This document shows positions 14,851 to 54,166 of a stretch of 64,000 nucleotides of DNA, piece by piece. The notes beneath the pieces were generated by a model. That model was not told where the DNA came from, searched no databases, and saw nothing but the letters and a program-made list of their open reading frames with translations. The position numbers and the translations under genes were made by a program. How positions within the stretch are numbered: position 1 is the stretch's first letter; the number at the start of each line of letters is the position of its first letter. The DNA comes from Branchiostoma floridae. Lineage: Eukaryota > Chordata > Leptocardii > Amphioxiformes > Branchiostomatidae. The stretch is from NCBI RefSeq assembly GCF_000003815.2, contig NC_049996.1:7325332-7389331 (forward strand), in the 5' to 3' direction.

Positions 14851-17469
14851 TATACAGGGAGAAGGTAATAATAAGAACCCCACCCACTTTATTTTCCTTC
14901 TACCATGCATGGCACACAGGGTGTAGCCCTGTTATACGCCCATCTCTTTGATACAACCAAATCATGTTAAACATGACCAAATATGGACTGTAACTTCCTA
15001 ACACAACGAAAGCATTTATGGTGATGCACTTTGGTACGGTTGTTTAGATATGTTTGTATGTAAGAATAGGGCAGCTTGCCAAAAGTCTCATTCATTCCTT
15101 TAGTGTGGCACTTCAATACACAATTGTGTTATTTTAGTTTCATTCTCGAGCCCATGCATTAAAGATGCACACGACAATACATTTCTAAAAGCTAAATTAA
15201 AGTGTATTTTCGCTTTCTGATTTAGAGATGAGTTCACTACAAATACAAGTTATGTACACATACACAAGTCGATTTAATTCTGGGTTTTGAAGGAGAAATA
15301 ATAACTGTAGGTATTATTAATTTAATCATGTAAGTGCTACCATTTGCTTTATAGTTTTAACCTATAGAAACTTGAGAAACCATACTTCACATGTGGTATA
15401 ATTATTAAAATTTCTTGTATAATGTGTCTTGTAGATTGTGTTTCGGTAATTTCCTCTTCCAATAATTAATTCACCTCACCTAAACTATCAGGTAGCAAAA
15501 AAAGACAAGAATCAATTATGATGCATGTGTGTCATCATAATAGCAAATGATATCTCCATTCTGTTAATGTATATTGTTATAGCATACTGATAATGATGTA
15601 CTGTTAGTTTATTTGCCAGTTTTGTTTTGCCAAGGAATATAAGGTTTTCATATTGTTTGAAATTTATGCTGGAAACAATTCCTTGCTACGGTAGTCATAC
15701 AAGGGAGACATATATTCACAGTGTCATTGAACTTATTGGAAATATCACCACAAAAACAGTAAATATGAAATGTAAGAAAAGGTCCAGATGTTACGTGTTG
15801 AAGGGTTATTTCCGGTGTTCGTGCTTAACTGCACATAGTTTTGTACTGACAGAAGATTTGGATGCTGGCCCAGGAATGCATTATAGCAACAGACATGAAC
15901 TTAAACTAATTATCAGTCGACACTTTCATTGGATGCCACTTTGAGGGCCAAAAAGGGTTTACAGGTATAGTATTTGACAAACAAATATTCCCAGCAATCT
16001 ATGATTCTTTAATGTGTTTTCTTGTTTTATGAGAGGGTAGTGAAAATTGTAAGAAAACTCATGTTAGTTAACCCTACCAAGGAGGTTTTATAACCTCCTT
16101 GACCCTATAAAGCCCTCAAACATTGCCACCCACTGAAATAGTTTCTGAAACACTGAAGCAATGACTGAAGAAACTGGAAACATCTGTTTTTATACAGATT
16201 TTGGCAGATAATATCTCTTTAGACACTTATTTTACAAGACTCAAGAGTATGTTTTCTTAACAGTTTTTGGTGTTAAGTTGAACAATTAATTCTTTACTCC
16301 TTTGTTCCAATCTTCTATAAAATATTCAAATTGCCATCAATTAATGCTTTTCTTATTTCAAATGGTTTTTAAAGTTGCTTACTGTTCCAAAGAGTTGTAT
16401 AGGATAACATTTATTTTTCCTTTACAATTGAAAGTATTGTTAATGTAATTTGTTTATTTTTTCATAGACTCAATATGAGGTAAAGAAATGCTAGACAAAT
16501 CATTTCAAGTTGACTTATTCAACTAACATAATGAAAACATTTGAAATGTCCATATAGGAAATTACATGTAGATTGAATGTACATTTATGTATTAGTTCAA
16601 CCAAGTGTAGAAAGTGAATTTGGTTTGTTTATTTTTACTTTCCCCCTCCAAACATTCCGACAATACCTGAGGAAGCCCATGGAAGCAGAAAAATGTTTTC
16701 TTTCGTGACTTGGAAGAGATTTGATTGTTGAAAGACCAGTGAAGGCATCTATGACATGTGTTTGTATAGTTAAAAGTGCCAAAAGGTGTGTACAAGTATG
16801 TTTACACTGTGTACTAATGATAAGCATCATGATAATTACTGTTGATATTGCTTTTCAAATCATCTGTAGTTCCTGTATATGTGGCAACTTTGTATAATCC
16901 TTTATTTTATACCATTCTGTATTTTGCATCATTTTCAAATATATTTCTGTATGCCTTTCACACGTCTTGAATAGCTTTTTTGATGAACAACATTTATGCA
17001 CATTAAATTATGCATGTGGTATTGTTTGATAGTGATAGAATTCATCATCGGCAAGCATCATTAAAGTAGAAAAAACAAATTATTTTTACGTTTTCTCCAT
17101 CTCTAAGAAAATTGTCCTGGTCCTAAACTTTTTATTTAATTGTGGCCGCTAACATAACTGTTGAGTGTTTGGTACCAAATTTGTTGTTTATTTGGTATGG
17201 GTTGCGCAGTAGGGAGATAGGCCTCAGGCAGTGTGGAGTTAATGTACCATACAGAGTATGCAGGACATGGATATTTCACCGAAGATGACAGGAACATCCT
17301 GTAAGATTCTCAGAAAGTTCATCATCAAATAAAGTAATTCTTCTAAATTCTACTCCTACTTAATGTCATTTTTGGTGCTTAAAAAGATAAACTTTATACT
17401 ATATGTAATTATACGGGACTGTCATTAAGACATTTACCTCACACTTTCTACAGGGGTACTGTTTTTGGT

Positions 17470-17660
17470 TGTGTTTCTCTATGTTTGCATCTATAACTCA
17501 AAATCATTTTGATGGATTTGGATACATTTTGGATCTGGGTAGTTATTGAGATCATGAAGAAGTATGGCAATTTTTGCCCCCCTCCCCCCTAGCAATATTT
17601 TCAGGTACTGCAGCTTTACAGGCTGATACTGCTCTCCTGAAATAGTGTGAAATAGTCCCA
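17470..17660. repeat. Dispersed repeat related to 2270-2400
   Basis: CTATAACTCAAAATCATTTTGATGG, GGATCTGGGTAGTTATTGAG and GGTACTGCAGC... match the order of elements at 2290-2400 (CTATAACTCAAG, GATGGATTTG, GGTATTGAGGTC, GTACTGCAGG). Confidence 0.55.
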
Positions 17661-18119
17661 GAAAAGTTGACATTGTCTTTCAACAAATATAGGCTTGTTC
17701 ATAACACGTAATAAAACTTGTATTTCAACTATTTTGGTCTTCAAAATAAGTTCCCTGTCCACACTTAAGATAAGTACTAAAATGACCACACCAACAGTCA
17801 ACAATTATAGGGCTACTTTGACCACTCCTAAAGCTAACAATAAGTAGCGATTAGGGCATCATTTGATACTGTACATTGGGTCTGATTGAACCAACTTGGT
17901 CGAGACTGGCTTCTGTACACTTGTCTTGTATTTGGTAAGTTTTACTGTATATTTCATTTTCATTACCTTCACCAAGAATGTAATGTTTTGGTAGGGTTTC
18001 TACATCTGCATGTAAACTATGTATATTTGTATAAATTTGGTATAGCAGCATAGCACAAAAAGGTACAGATAGATTGTCATAAAATTTGAAATGTGCTTAG
18101 GCCTTAGGTCATGTCCTAT

Positions 18120-18245
18120 CAAAGAATTTTGGCCCCCTGGCTGCTTTCCTCGCTACTGCAGCAAAACTTCTAGCTTTGATATCTTGTATTTAAGAGTTCT
18201 AAATTGTTTTCATGTTTGTTACCGAAATAGGGAGCCAATACTAAA
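18120..18245. repeat. Dispersed repeat, copy 1 of the CTACTGCAGCAAAACTTCT family
   Basis: GGCCCCCTGGCTGCTTTCCT followed by CTACTGCAGCAAAACTTCT and TTTGATAT matches a copy at 24660-24770 inside the villin gene. No coding potential. Confidence 0.55.
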
Positions 18246-18461
18246 ATGTAGTACAATAAGATGTGTATGACTGTGATCAATATTCACCTCAAAAACTACA
18301 AAATAGAATTTAATGACTGTGAACATTAAAAAATTTACAGTACCAGGGTCAGCTCCTGAGTTTCTGTTTATGCTGCAGTAATTCTACCAATTTTAGTAAA
18401 ATCTTGTACTCACTTTAAAATGTATCAAGAGAATTAATGCACTGATCTTTTGAAAACCTTG

Positions 18462-18692
18462 CTGATGGTTTATAACTGTGTATATTTGTATTTTATTCTA
18501 CTTACAACAAGCACCACTACTGTATAGTTGTTTAATTGTATGGTACAACAATTACCTACAAACCCTAAATGTACTGATGGTTTATAAATGTGTGTATTTG
18601 TATTGTATTGTAATATCAACAATGCCAGACTACTATATAGTTGTTAAATTTGTATGGTACAACAATTGCCTTCACCCTATACAAACCCTAAA
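18462..18692. repeat. Tandem duplication, 112-bp unit
   Basis: CTGATGGTTTATAA starts at 18462 and 18574. Both copies continue with TGTATTTGTATT, ATAGTTGTT, TGTATGGTACAACAATT and end near AAACCCTAAA. Confidence 0.85.
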
Positions 18693-21583
18693 AGTCCCCC
18701 TTCAATCAACACTGGATTTTGTCCAAATATGGGCATCCTGCCCATCCTAGCTCCACGCAAGAAAAACAAAACAAACCTATCGCCGTAGTGCCTGTTTGTT
18801 AATGGCGTGGTCAAGGTTTTTTTCTAGATGCCTGTCGACACAACCTTGAAATTCCGCAGCAAGAACAATGTAATAAAAGACAATGGCTGTTAGTTCTTAC
18901 CTGTAAAAATGCATTTCAATGTAAAAGCATTCTCCACATGCCAAAATGTATTGTGTGCAAAGACCAAGGTGTAGTTAGATCGGTGTATCATATAAATGTT
19001 CATACCAAACACAGCCCTTGAAAGGAGTGCTTCAAACATAGCAGGTACTGTAAGTTCATTGTTTGACTTAATATAAGTATTAGATTATTTAGAACTTAAA
19101 AAAGCTACTTGAAATTCTCTAGTGACTCAAGATATTTTTCTGCTGACTGCATATGGCTTTTCTAACACCTGGCACAAGTATCTTTAGAATCCAAAAAGAT
19201 TAAGCACTTTAATCCCGAGAGAATTATAAAAGCTGAAAAGGATATGAATCTTTAATGATGTCTTCAGTTTGGATTGACATTATATAACAGGAAAGATGCA
19301 TTTACTTGTTTTATGTAAACTTTATCATTGAACCTAAAAATGCCAAAGGTAGTCAATTTTTAGATTGCTTAGGAACAGACCATTAAGTCTGAGGGGGGTA
19401 AAATGTTGAACAGGTGAATTTTTTTATTAACAATTAAAGTGTTGACCTTATCATCGCTATCCAGAAACTAGACCTGAAACAATAGCTATGATATTTGAAT
19501 GCTTCCAATAAGATAAATATTTCATCAGTACAAAATCATAACTCATCAGTTTCTAAAGAAACACTTCTCAAAATTGATGTGAAACAGTTCTTGTGTTGAC
19601 GTGACATTTTTTCGGAATGGAAGCTCCCATCTGATATCTGTATGTGCATATATTATTCATGGGAAGGGCCGTAGAGGCCATTACAGGATAATTTCTGGGT
19701 CATGCCTTTGCGGTGGTAACAATACCTCGGACTGTCTGCAAAGGTATGTAAAGGAATTGTGTGTACAGTGGGAGGGATAGAGGGAAATTTTAGTAATTAT
19801 TATTTCATAACATGTAAGCTTTAATGTAATATATTCATTGTATCATCTGAATGCACTATTCAGAAATACAACTTGAGAGTGGCAAAAGGGGGGAATATTC
19901 AAGCCTTAGTTAGTTAGTATATTTGCTTGTGCAATAAGGAATCACTTGGTAGACTGACATGAATAACTTGACTACATTGATATGCAGATATGCAAGAGAC
20001 CAGTCAACCTCACCATATGAATGACTGGCAGTGATACATGGTTTTGTTACTAGGTGTGACAAACAGATACGTCATACTCCTATTATAACTTACATCGGCT
20101 TGCTATTCGATATGTAGTGTTATGGTTCCCTTCTCATATTGAAGAAGATGACATCCTGCTAGTTTTACTGAATATTTTATGTAAATGAACTATGTTAATG
20201 CATACATTTATGTCTATAACATATTACTTTCAACTTCATATTGCCCCACATGAAAGAAATTACAGAATCGTTCAACTTTGTACTGGTAGCGATTGCGATT
20301 GGAGTCTCGTTAGACAGAAACTCGAAACAGGACATTATGAATATGTTAGGGTGGTCTCTGAATCCTAAGTCAATCCATAGATCTAGACTATAGTGAAGGT
20401 TTTTACGCGAATGTCTTGAAATTTACCCGATTGGGATCTTTTCTGGAGTGCTTTGATCACGGCCTCTACTGGTAGAATCACATAGCTTGTGCTGTACCTT
20501 GACATACATATTCATGTGACCTGTTTGTGTCATAGACTCGTATACATGTCAGTGGTCAGTATATTATCAGTCTGTCCTGACCTAACATGGGACACAGGAG
20601 TGATCCCTGAGGTACACACAGCTGAGTGTTAGAATAACTGTGTGTACATCAGTGTGTACTCAGGTGCAAGTCTGTAAACAAGTAAGCCTTCTACAAAAGG
20701 ATTCACACAACAAAAGCTACCTGTATACCACACATGTGGAAATGTGCTGTTTGGAAATGACCCTAACAATAAGTAACATTATAAAATGTCTTTTATAGTT
20801 AGTACCTTTATACTGTTAGTGTATTTTTTACTAGGTAAAATATCCTGGCTAGCTAGTTTTGTGGGCTGTTATTTCTAATCATGTTTTAATATTTCTAGCA
20901 TTCAAAATCATAATTGTTTTTGCAATCAAGTTTTTTCTGCAAGTAGTAGCTTGCAGGTGTTTTCTTTAGCCCTGTGGAAGTGTAAATGAATTTTGTGGTC
21001 TTTGGCTACCATCATAGCCATTAGAAACATGAGCACCTGGGTTATAACAGTTGTACTACCTTCTGCATATAAATAATGTACATAAACATTGTAGTAAGAA
21101 TGTACATTAGAACGGTGATGTAGACTAATTACTGCACAGGTGGAGATTCCGGGTTGGTTACGTAATGCAGAAGTAAGCTACATGCTAGGCCTGACATGTT
21201 TTATTTTCATGCCTAGTTTTATGATGGAAGAGAGTTGTATTGTTTTTAAGCAGGATTTTGGAGGTACACAGTCAAACCTGTACAAGTGAACATCTCTATA
21301 TCAGAACCACCTGGCTCAGAGTGGTCTTTTTGAACAGTTTCATCTGCATTGTGAAAAAATCTTTTTACGATGATACAATATGAGTATTCTCCAAATGATT
21401 TAGTACTTCTAGATCTTGGTACTTTTCTGCTAAAAAAAATCAAATTCTATGTTCCTCATTATTACTGGTACATGTGTGCATGTTATGTTAGACCCATGTA
21501 GTCATATCTCCTTCTTTACCCCCTGAGATTGAAAATGGAAGATTCCTGCCTTAATTTGCACACCTGATCTGTGCCTGTTACAG
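18693..21583. other. Non-coding region upstream of villin coding exon 1
   Basis: No exon or RNA gene recognised. If villin has a distant first exon, this is its first intron; otherwise its promoter lies here. Confidence 0.5.
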
Positions 21584-21603
21584 GAGAGGAAGGACGTTGA
21601 AAG

Positions 21604-46967
<25,364 letters not shown>

Positions 46968-49060
46968 AGGAAAGAAATTAAGACGCCAGTCAGCTGGCAA
47001 CGTAGCTATGCACTGTAACCAACCAGGTGACACTGGCAACAGCACTCCAGGGGTGGGCACGTGGTTTATGTTTCGGACCAATGACGTACTTAATGGGGAG
47101 CTAAACTTAAAAGCTATCTATACTCTGCAAATATGCCCCAAAGTCAAGTTCTCACTTGTTTAAGTCCACCATAGTTCAGGGCTTTCCCACTGTTTGAAAC
47201 TTGCACCATTCTGACGGCTACTCGATTGACTTACTGATTGAATTTGATGGTTTCTGGAAGTCTCAATCATACAAATGAATCCGGCTTTTTGAGCTGGCAT
47301 TCCCAAGGAAGGATTTCATGGAACTTCTGACAAAGTAGGAGGAATGGACAAAATAACAGGTTTCCAAGTTAGAGTCAATGCAGGCCAACTCGAAAAGCCT
47401 TTGTTGAATGTTCACAGAAATAGATACAGCACAAGAATAGAAACTGTCAAGATTTTGGTGGCACTTGTACGAAAGACAAAGGCCTTACGAAAAACATTAA
47501 TGATGAGAAAAAAGTGTTCAGACCTAAGTGAATGCTGTATGTAACTCCCCTGGATTGCTGAAGAACCATGTATTGCCAATGCCTTACATATAACAAGAGA
47601 TAGGTAATAATACCCGAGTGTACACATGTATTGAATACACTGTGCAGAAATTGAAGAATTATGAACTAAAGCTTTTGTAACAGGGTGATTTTGTATGTAC
47701 CCATCTTTAAGAGAAATGAGTTTACTAAATGGCAACTTTATAGTATATGGCTTTCTAATAGTGATAGACATGTGTCGTTCAAACTTAACATGTAGGAAAA
47801 ATCATAAAATCAATGCAATAATCATAATGGGTTGCCGTGTACACATAACCATTTTAGTTCAATCAACCATTCCGAATTGATACTAGTAATGGCTTGTTGT
47901 CACGCTGTATTAGGAAAATATATGGAAGCTGAGCTAAATATTCATGAAGGCAATAATTTTGTTTGCATTATTTTCACATTTGTGTTATCCTGGTTATCCC
48001 GCTGCCTTGTAAGGGGCCAAGTGTTGAGATTGTTCGCTTCAAGCGCGAGAATCACACCAAAGTAGGCATGCACAAGATATGATTATTTCTAGCTGACCAA
48101 TGATATCTCATTTCTAGCTGACCAATGATAGGAGGCAACGGAAGAGATTTATTAACCAATCAGAGTGTGTCATACATAAGTTGTCATGATTGATTGACAG
48201 GTAGTACAGAAGAGAAATTATGCAATACTTCATTCCAGCAGACTGCATAAAAGTAATTCACACATTTCTCAAATGCAGTTTTCAGTTGTACCTGTAGCTA
48301 CTTAAGGTTTAAGAAATGTTGTAAGCTACTCATGCTTAGCACTTCAAAGTAAGAAAGATCTTTGAATGGATGGTACTATAATTTTATTGTACTTCTTTGA
48401 GATAGAAATTAAGTATCTAAAAGTGTTGATTTATTGATTGAGCCACTAGAATAACATTCTAGGGTTATAGGTTTGTTTGTAGGAAGATATGATTTTGTAG
48501 CTTTTTGTTGATACCATTATATACACAGATAAAGCAAGATACTACATTGAAGCATTCCATTCTTTTATCTTGTATAACTCTCTTATAGAGTATACACTAG
48601 GTAACGTATGCCTGAGAATGTATGTGCTTATTGGATTTACGTATGGTTTTTCTCTTGTTACGTAGTATTCACGTTTTGCATATATGATTTTTGTACTGAT
48701 TGTTTCAGGAATGATCTTCTGATTGTATTTGGAACGTGCAATTTCAGTCGAGGTGTTTTTGCCTGAAGACTTTGCGCCACAATAACCCTCAGAACAGAGG
48801 AATTTCTGCACGTAATAATCAAGCAAATTATCGAAAGATTTTCTACAGCATAGATAATTCACTGTCACTCACTGCATTCTTAAAGTATGTGTGAAAAAAT
48901 GTTGCTTGATATAATCGGTATGTTCTGCAAAAGAGATGCCCATCATTTAGCACATGGGAACCAATGAGGTGCTTGCTTACAGATCTTGTGTTGTTAAAAA
49001 GTAGACCAATAAGAGCTTGTATTACTTCTGTAGAATTGTGACAATAAAGGTCTTTGTAAC
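46968..49060 (+). other. VIL1: Probable villin 3' UTR
   Basis: No coding exon follows the stop before an AATAAA at 49043. The interval has only short frames. A short tandem copy of TTTCTAGCTGACCAATGATA is present at 48086-48130. Transcript extent is inferred. Confidence 0.45.
49043..49048 (+). terminator. Candidate poly(A) signal AATAAA (villin)
   Basis: The first canonical AATAAA I found downstream of the villin stop, with a T/GT-rich stretch after it (TTGGTTTTCTAGCTTGTAC). It would give a 2.1-kb 3' UTR. Confidence 0.45.
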
Positions 49061-49411
49061 AATGACTTCTATTGGTTTTCTAGCTTGTACTTTCTTAATC
49101 AGATAGACAGTTTCTTACCCTCGAGGTATGCAGAATTATCAGTGAAATGGAGTGATTAGATAATGATGAAATCTTTAATAGAATTTCAATGACAATGTAT
49201 CATAAACTTGTAGCATAACGTTACCTTGTTGGAAAGAAATTTCAGCCATGCTATCATCACACCGCCTACTAGCGACCTCTACCGAAATCTGTAAGATATA
49301 TAGCTACACATGCACTTACAAAGGGACCCCAAATCACGCATGCGTTTGGGAATTCTATTCTTTTGCGTAGTATTTAACGTTACAGTACAAACCATATAGC
49401 CAACAACCCTC

Positions 49412-49442
49412 CGCCCCCCCCCCCCCCACACACACACACACG
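49412..49442. repeat. Poly-C and (AC)n low-complexity tract
   Basis: CCGCC followed by a run of C and then about seven AC units. Confidence 0.9.
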
Positions 49443-50201
49443 CAATACAATCGCCTAATGTCCTTACGATCGTCTGCAGACTCCATGACCTCGTCTTGAC
49501 CTTGGAGGTGTCTGTTCGCCTTCAGAGAACAAGAAAAGCGATATGGAACACGACAGGCGAACACTGACAACTTCCTGGCAAACTGGCCTTCGTCTGGTCA
49601 GCAAGTCTGGTCTAGTCTCAAGCTTCATTTAACGTTACTGTTCTACTAGTCAACCAAATCTTTGTTTAAAGTAAAATCTAGATTGGGTATCAGATCCAAC
49701 GTTGAAAACGGCGCTACCGACATGTCTGGACGCGATAATGAGGAAAAAATTTGAGATATCATCAGCAAATAAACGTGATGCTTGCGTCGACCCCTTTGCC
49801 ATTGAACCAGGAAAAAATATGAAAACAAAAGCACCAACAACAAAAAACGACAGAGGTCTAAAACGCTTGCCACCAAAGGCATTGCTTTAAGAAAACGACT
49901 AAATAAAAGAAATACAGTGACACTTACTCTGTTAATATTGAATCTTTGATATTATGAGCATAGGAATGGTGGAAACAGAACAAGATCCCATCTTATGACA
50001 GTACTGGTGTTCCTCAGCACATGTCGTCCTACCGTCCGTTATGTGTCAAGATCAGGTAGTACAAACATTCGCTTTGAAAAATGCTTTGATTCCTTTGGCC
50101 GTCGTTGTTAAGATCCCTGAAAAGTCCGCACAACGTATTCGCGCATAAAAGATACATGCCACTTAAAACATTACAAGAAATAACAAACTATTTATTTTTA
50201 C

Positions 50202-50258
50202 ATCATATCATATCATATCATATCATATCGTATCATATCATATCATATCATATCATAT
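50202..50258. repeat. (ATATC)n pentanucleotide microsatellite
   Basis: Eleven or so ATATC/CATAT units with one variant (ATATCG). Confidence 0.93.
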
Positions 50259-51240
50259 AATTTCTTTGAAAACCAGGAAATGGTGTGAAAAAAGAAAGAA
50301 TGACATCAAAACACACACAGTAAAGCGCACGCTGATAGGAAGCTTTAACTTGAATACATTTCAGTTTTCTTTTTATCAATAATATTTTAAGAAGGTACAG
50401 ACGAGTCTAGAGTACGTCTTTTCGTCATTACATGTGGAGAAGACGCTTTAATTGTGCCCGCACACGTCAGTTTATTTGCTTTACGGACTTAGTTTTTGCC
50501 TGATGTTTTCTTTACGTTCTCAGGAAGTCAAAGCCCAAAATTAAAGATGCAAGGAGCTTGACCTCTTAGATCTAACAACATAAATCTTAGCAGTTTGGTC
50601 CATTCATTTTCTAGTGCACAATAACAGTACTTAGGGATATCCTTAGGCTTTCACACAGTGGACGTCCGTTCATTTATGGTTTAAGGATGTACTAGATTAT
50701 TTATCTCCTACCAACGCTTTACCGTTTACGAGTTCAAGGCTATGGTGCTGTTTCAAACTTTGCATATCAATCAGTTGGCCATTTCCCGGAATTTCAACTC
50801 CAAACCACACATCCTATATTTCCAGGCAAGAACACTGTTACAACGCGAAAAAAGGACTGCGTATTTTCAACACACACATGACAGATATAGGGGGATTTAA
50901 GCAGAAAATGGTGACTACATATAAACAAAGGCCATGATGACAGCATCAGGGGAACGTTTGCACCAGTAATCGTTTAAATCTTGGGCTGTTAATCCTAATC
51001 TCTAAAACACAGACTAGAGGAAGGGTCTGTCGCGTCTTCCTACCGTCTAGACATGACAAGATCCTCTCTTCAGAAGTTCACATCAGCCTCTGAAGAACAC
51101 CAGAGGGAAGACTTGGTACAGTCGGGAGTTTGTGTCATCCCAATGGATGCCAGACTGTTTCAAGAGCCTACACAGACCAGCTCCTCGATTCTAGGATCAA
51201 AATGCCCCCAAAGAAATTACCATTCACAGTCATGGTAGTA

Positions 51241-51427
51241 CTCTCCAAGCAGAGGTTAGACTCCGGCTGTTTTTTAAGTCGTTTTTATCGGGCTTTCTAT
51301 TTAGTGTCATTTTTCTTGAAGTACGCCAGGTTTTGACACAGCAAGATATAAAAAAAATAGAAAGCCCGATAAAAACGACAAAACAAACGTTAAAAAAATA
51401 GCCGGAGCCTAACCTCTGCTTGGAGAG
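51241..51427. mobile_element. Hairpin MITE, TIR CTCTCCAAGCAGAGGTTAG, TA target
   Basis: CTCTCCAAGCAGAGGTTAG at the left and its inverse at the right (CTAACCTCTGCTTGGAGAG), each flanked by TA. The arms continue through CTCCGGCT and TCGTTTTTATCGGGCTTTCT. 187 bp, foldback. The 5' flank (GGATGCCAGACTGTTTC at 51146) also recurs near 57887. Confidence 0.85.
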
Positions 51428-51550
51428 TATATGGTAGCTCATCTGTGTTGGTAGTAATCATAGTGCAATGCCAGTAAACTTTCTTCCAACATAAAAGTAC
51501 ACACGGATAAAATTTTTATTGTCGCCTTCTTCAGGATCGATCCGGATACT

Positions 51551-51660
51551 AATGACCAATCACTTCAGAGCGTAAACTCGCGAAAGTTTTACAGACATGT
51601 GAATGTGATCCTATTAACAAGTGATCTTGCGAATACGTGACGTCAGCGATTGGTCAAAAG
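51551..51660. mobile_element. Element related to the 46566 MITE
   Basis: AATGACCAATCACTTCAGAG, TAAACTCGCGAAAGTT and ACAGACATG parallel the minus strand of 46566-46688. Even the preceding CGCCTTCTTCAGG is shared (46700 region), so both belong to a longer family. Confidence 0.6.
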
Positions 51661-53826
51661 CGATTTATAACGCCCACCGTCTCAGTGATGGCTGTGACGT
51701 CGTTTTTAGTGATAGCTGGAGTACCTCTTTATACCGAGTCTCACTTAGATAGAGTCGATCAGAAAGTGAGGTGTGTCATTTTTACCGGTCATCATCGCAT
51801 ATCATGAACGTTATGAATACTTAGTTACTTATAATTGGATAGCTAGGGAGTCAAAGACAACTAGAAGTGCCAGTATTTTCAACACCTAAATTTATGTATC
51901 AACTTTCTAGTCATAGTATTACAAGGGTTATGTGGGTCAGCGAATAACAGTTCAACTTGTACTCGTCTTTTATGCGGTTCACAAGAAACAAAGTATACAA
52001 TTCGGATCAAATGTGCCATCAGAGAAAAATATTAAACATTATAAGAACACCGACCTCTACCCCCTAAAAATGCGCCTCGGAACTAGCGGCTTGCAGAGTA
52101 GGCTAGTACCTGTGGGACACTATTAAGAAGGTTGGAATCGCCCATCGCATCAGACATTTGTTCACAACACTGTGTGGTTGATTTAGCAGACTTTGGCGCA
52201 CGGACAACCAGGGCAAAGTCTAGTTCCAATAGTCAATACGTTCTTGTCTGTCACATCGCGATGGCATCCCGCCAGAGTCCTCACAAAACTATCAAAGCCA
52301 CGGAGGGCACTGAGATGTCACGCGAACTGGGCTGATCCCAAACAATTGTGCAGTTTGACATCCACTATTTGATTGCGTGTCGTCACAGTGTCACAGGCTC
52401 ACGATCGTACGACTTGAGTTTGTTTTAACCTTTCTACTAATTTGATCAGTGGATGACATCCTATGGGCACCCCGAAAACTAATGCGAGCGTGCGAAAAAA
52501 TGTGAAAAAGTCTAGTGTGTTGATACTGATCCAAGATGTAGGGTATTATACTAGAGCACATTGGAAACGTTTTGAGAAAAAAATGGATAAAAATAGCTTG
52601 ATATGAAGGGGAATTTGTTTTCAATATGAGATGCGTGGCTGGTATGTGAACTTGAGCGTTATGTTGTCTCTAGGCTAACCTGCCAAAACACCTGCTTTCG
52701 ATTGAACTTCGACAGACGTTGCAAATAAACGAGGCAAGGATTAAAAATGGACTTTTCGCACGACTTGAGTAGAACGCTAAAACCAAGGTCAAGTACGAGA
52801 ATCCTGGAGAAACGTAGGATGACGTTTTCGCGATATCGGTGGACATACTTTTGTTCGGGTGTGACAAATTTACACTATATGTTATAGATATACTTGTAAC
52901 GTTGTATCTGACATTTTCCGACATAAATCTACCCAATTACGTTGGCATGACACACTCTTGACTTGAGTATGAAATATCATATTTGATTTTTTTTTCCATG
53001 GAGCACAGATTGCTCGTCTTGACTTCATTTAAATGCGTAACATTGTCAAATGATACAATATCGTGCAAAGCATATCTGTATTGCTAAAAAGACAGCAACT
53101 ACATAAAGCGTAAAAAGATAAGTTTTTTATCGATGAAAATCGTTGACCGCTCTATCAAGTAGGTCGGCCGCAGCGACGCCGCAAACGTACCGCAACTTCA
53201 GCGCGATACCCGCTAAACTCCCCTAACCGTAGCTATAACGTGTACACGACGTGTGACCAAAACCAACCAATGATTATATAGCACGCTGAACCGACAACCA
53301 CACAATCCCAAAAGTAAATATTGAAAATCACGCGTCACTGACTCCCAGTCACTCTATTTTCCCAACCCTGCCTAGCAAAGGTTAGTCACAGAAAGTACTT
53401 AGACCAAGTTGAGCGTGAAATCCGATATGCAAGTAGTAATTTTAAGTCCGGTTGTAGTCTAGGATGTTTGTGTAAGGTTTATTAACTGTTCAGGGAAGTA
53501 GTGGACATATTTCAACTGTCACTGTTTGTAATACCATTCCGAAAGAAGTAAGTTATTTATAGAAATCTGAAGAATACCCCCTTTTCACATCCAAACGATC
53601 AGCAAACAAAAATCCTATCGCCTTGAAAATAGTTGGACATGCAGAAAAGACCCTTCCGTCAAATAACCTAACTAGAATTAGAGTTAGAGTAACTGTTATT
53701 TCACCTTTATGGATATCTATGTTTTCCAATCTTCTTGCGTATCATCGTTTTACTTTGTTTGGAATTAGCCCTTGGGCACGAATTTGAAATAAACTTGTGA
53801 CAAAGTTATCCAAGGAGGTTTCGTCA

Positions 53827-53834
53827 TATAAAAA
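53827..53834 (+). promoter_or_regulatory. TATA-like box TATAAAAA
   Basis: Lies 340 bp upstream of the signal-peptide exon. TCAGTTT at 53845-53851 fits an initiator but is only about 20 nt away, a little close. Function is inferred. Confidence 0.35.
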
Positions 53835-54166
53835 GTTCGGGAGATCAGTTTCACCCCTGTAAGTGGCATGGACGGGTCCATTGTCCCACGTGCTTGGATG
53901 TAACCTGATCTATTTCCCCGGGATTAGAGAGGAGAACCTCAGCGGGACGAAACGTCACGGGAACCCGCCCGCCTGCCCGGCTCTGCACCGTACGACCCCA
54001 GGGGGAAAGTGTCGGCGCGTAGAAAGGTGATTCAGAGGTGAAGAAGACATACTCCATGCTCTAGGAGGGAGACACGCTCAGAGAGAGCTCGTGTACGATT
54101 GCTTCCATCCTGCTCTGTCGGCTGCTGAAGTTTGTGGAGACGGAGAGGAGTGCTACAGGACCTGCT

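Larger units (their letters stand above)
13640..18461. other. AT-rich intergenic or 5' intronic DNA
   Basis: No coding exon recognised. The 105-codon frame at 15627-15944 has no family signature. Possibly part of a long villin 5' intron. It contains the repeats listed separately at 14265-14850 and 17490-17600. Confidence 0.5.
49443..53820. other. Intergenic region without a recognised gene
   Basis: Contains the microsatellite at 50202 and MITEs at 51241 and 51551. Short frames have no family signature. Confidence 0.55.

Noticed and set aside
15627-15944. 105-codon frame upstream of villin
   Set aside because: AT-rich, no recognisable family, no supporting splice or promoter context; length within chance.
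49355-49570. Possible minus-strand first exon with ATG and a GTAAGG-like donor near 49469
   Set aside because: The sequence is open and CpG-richer, but the protein part is only a few residues and nothing downstream on that strand supports a gene.
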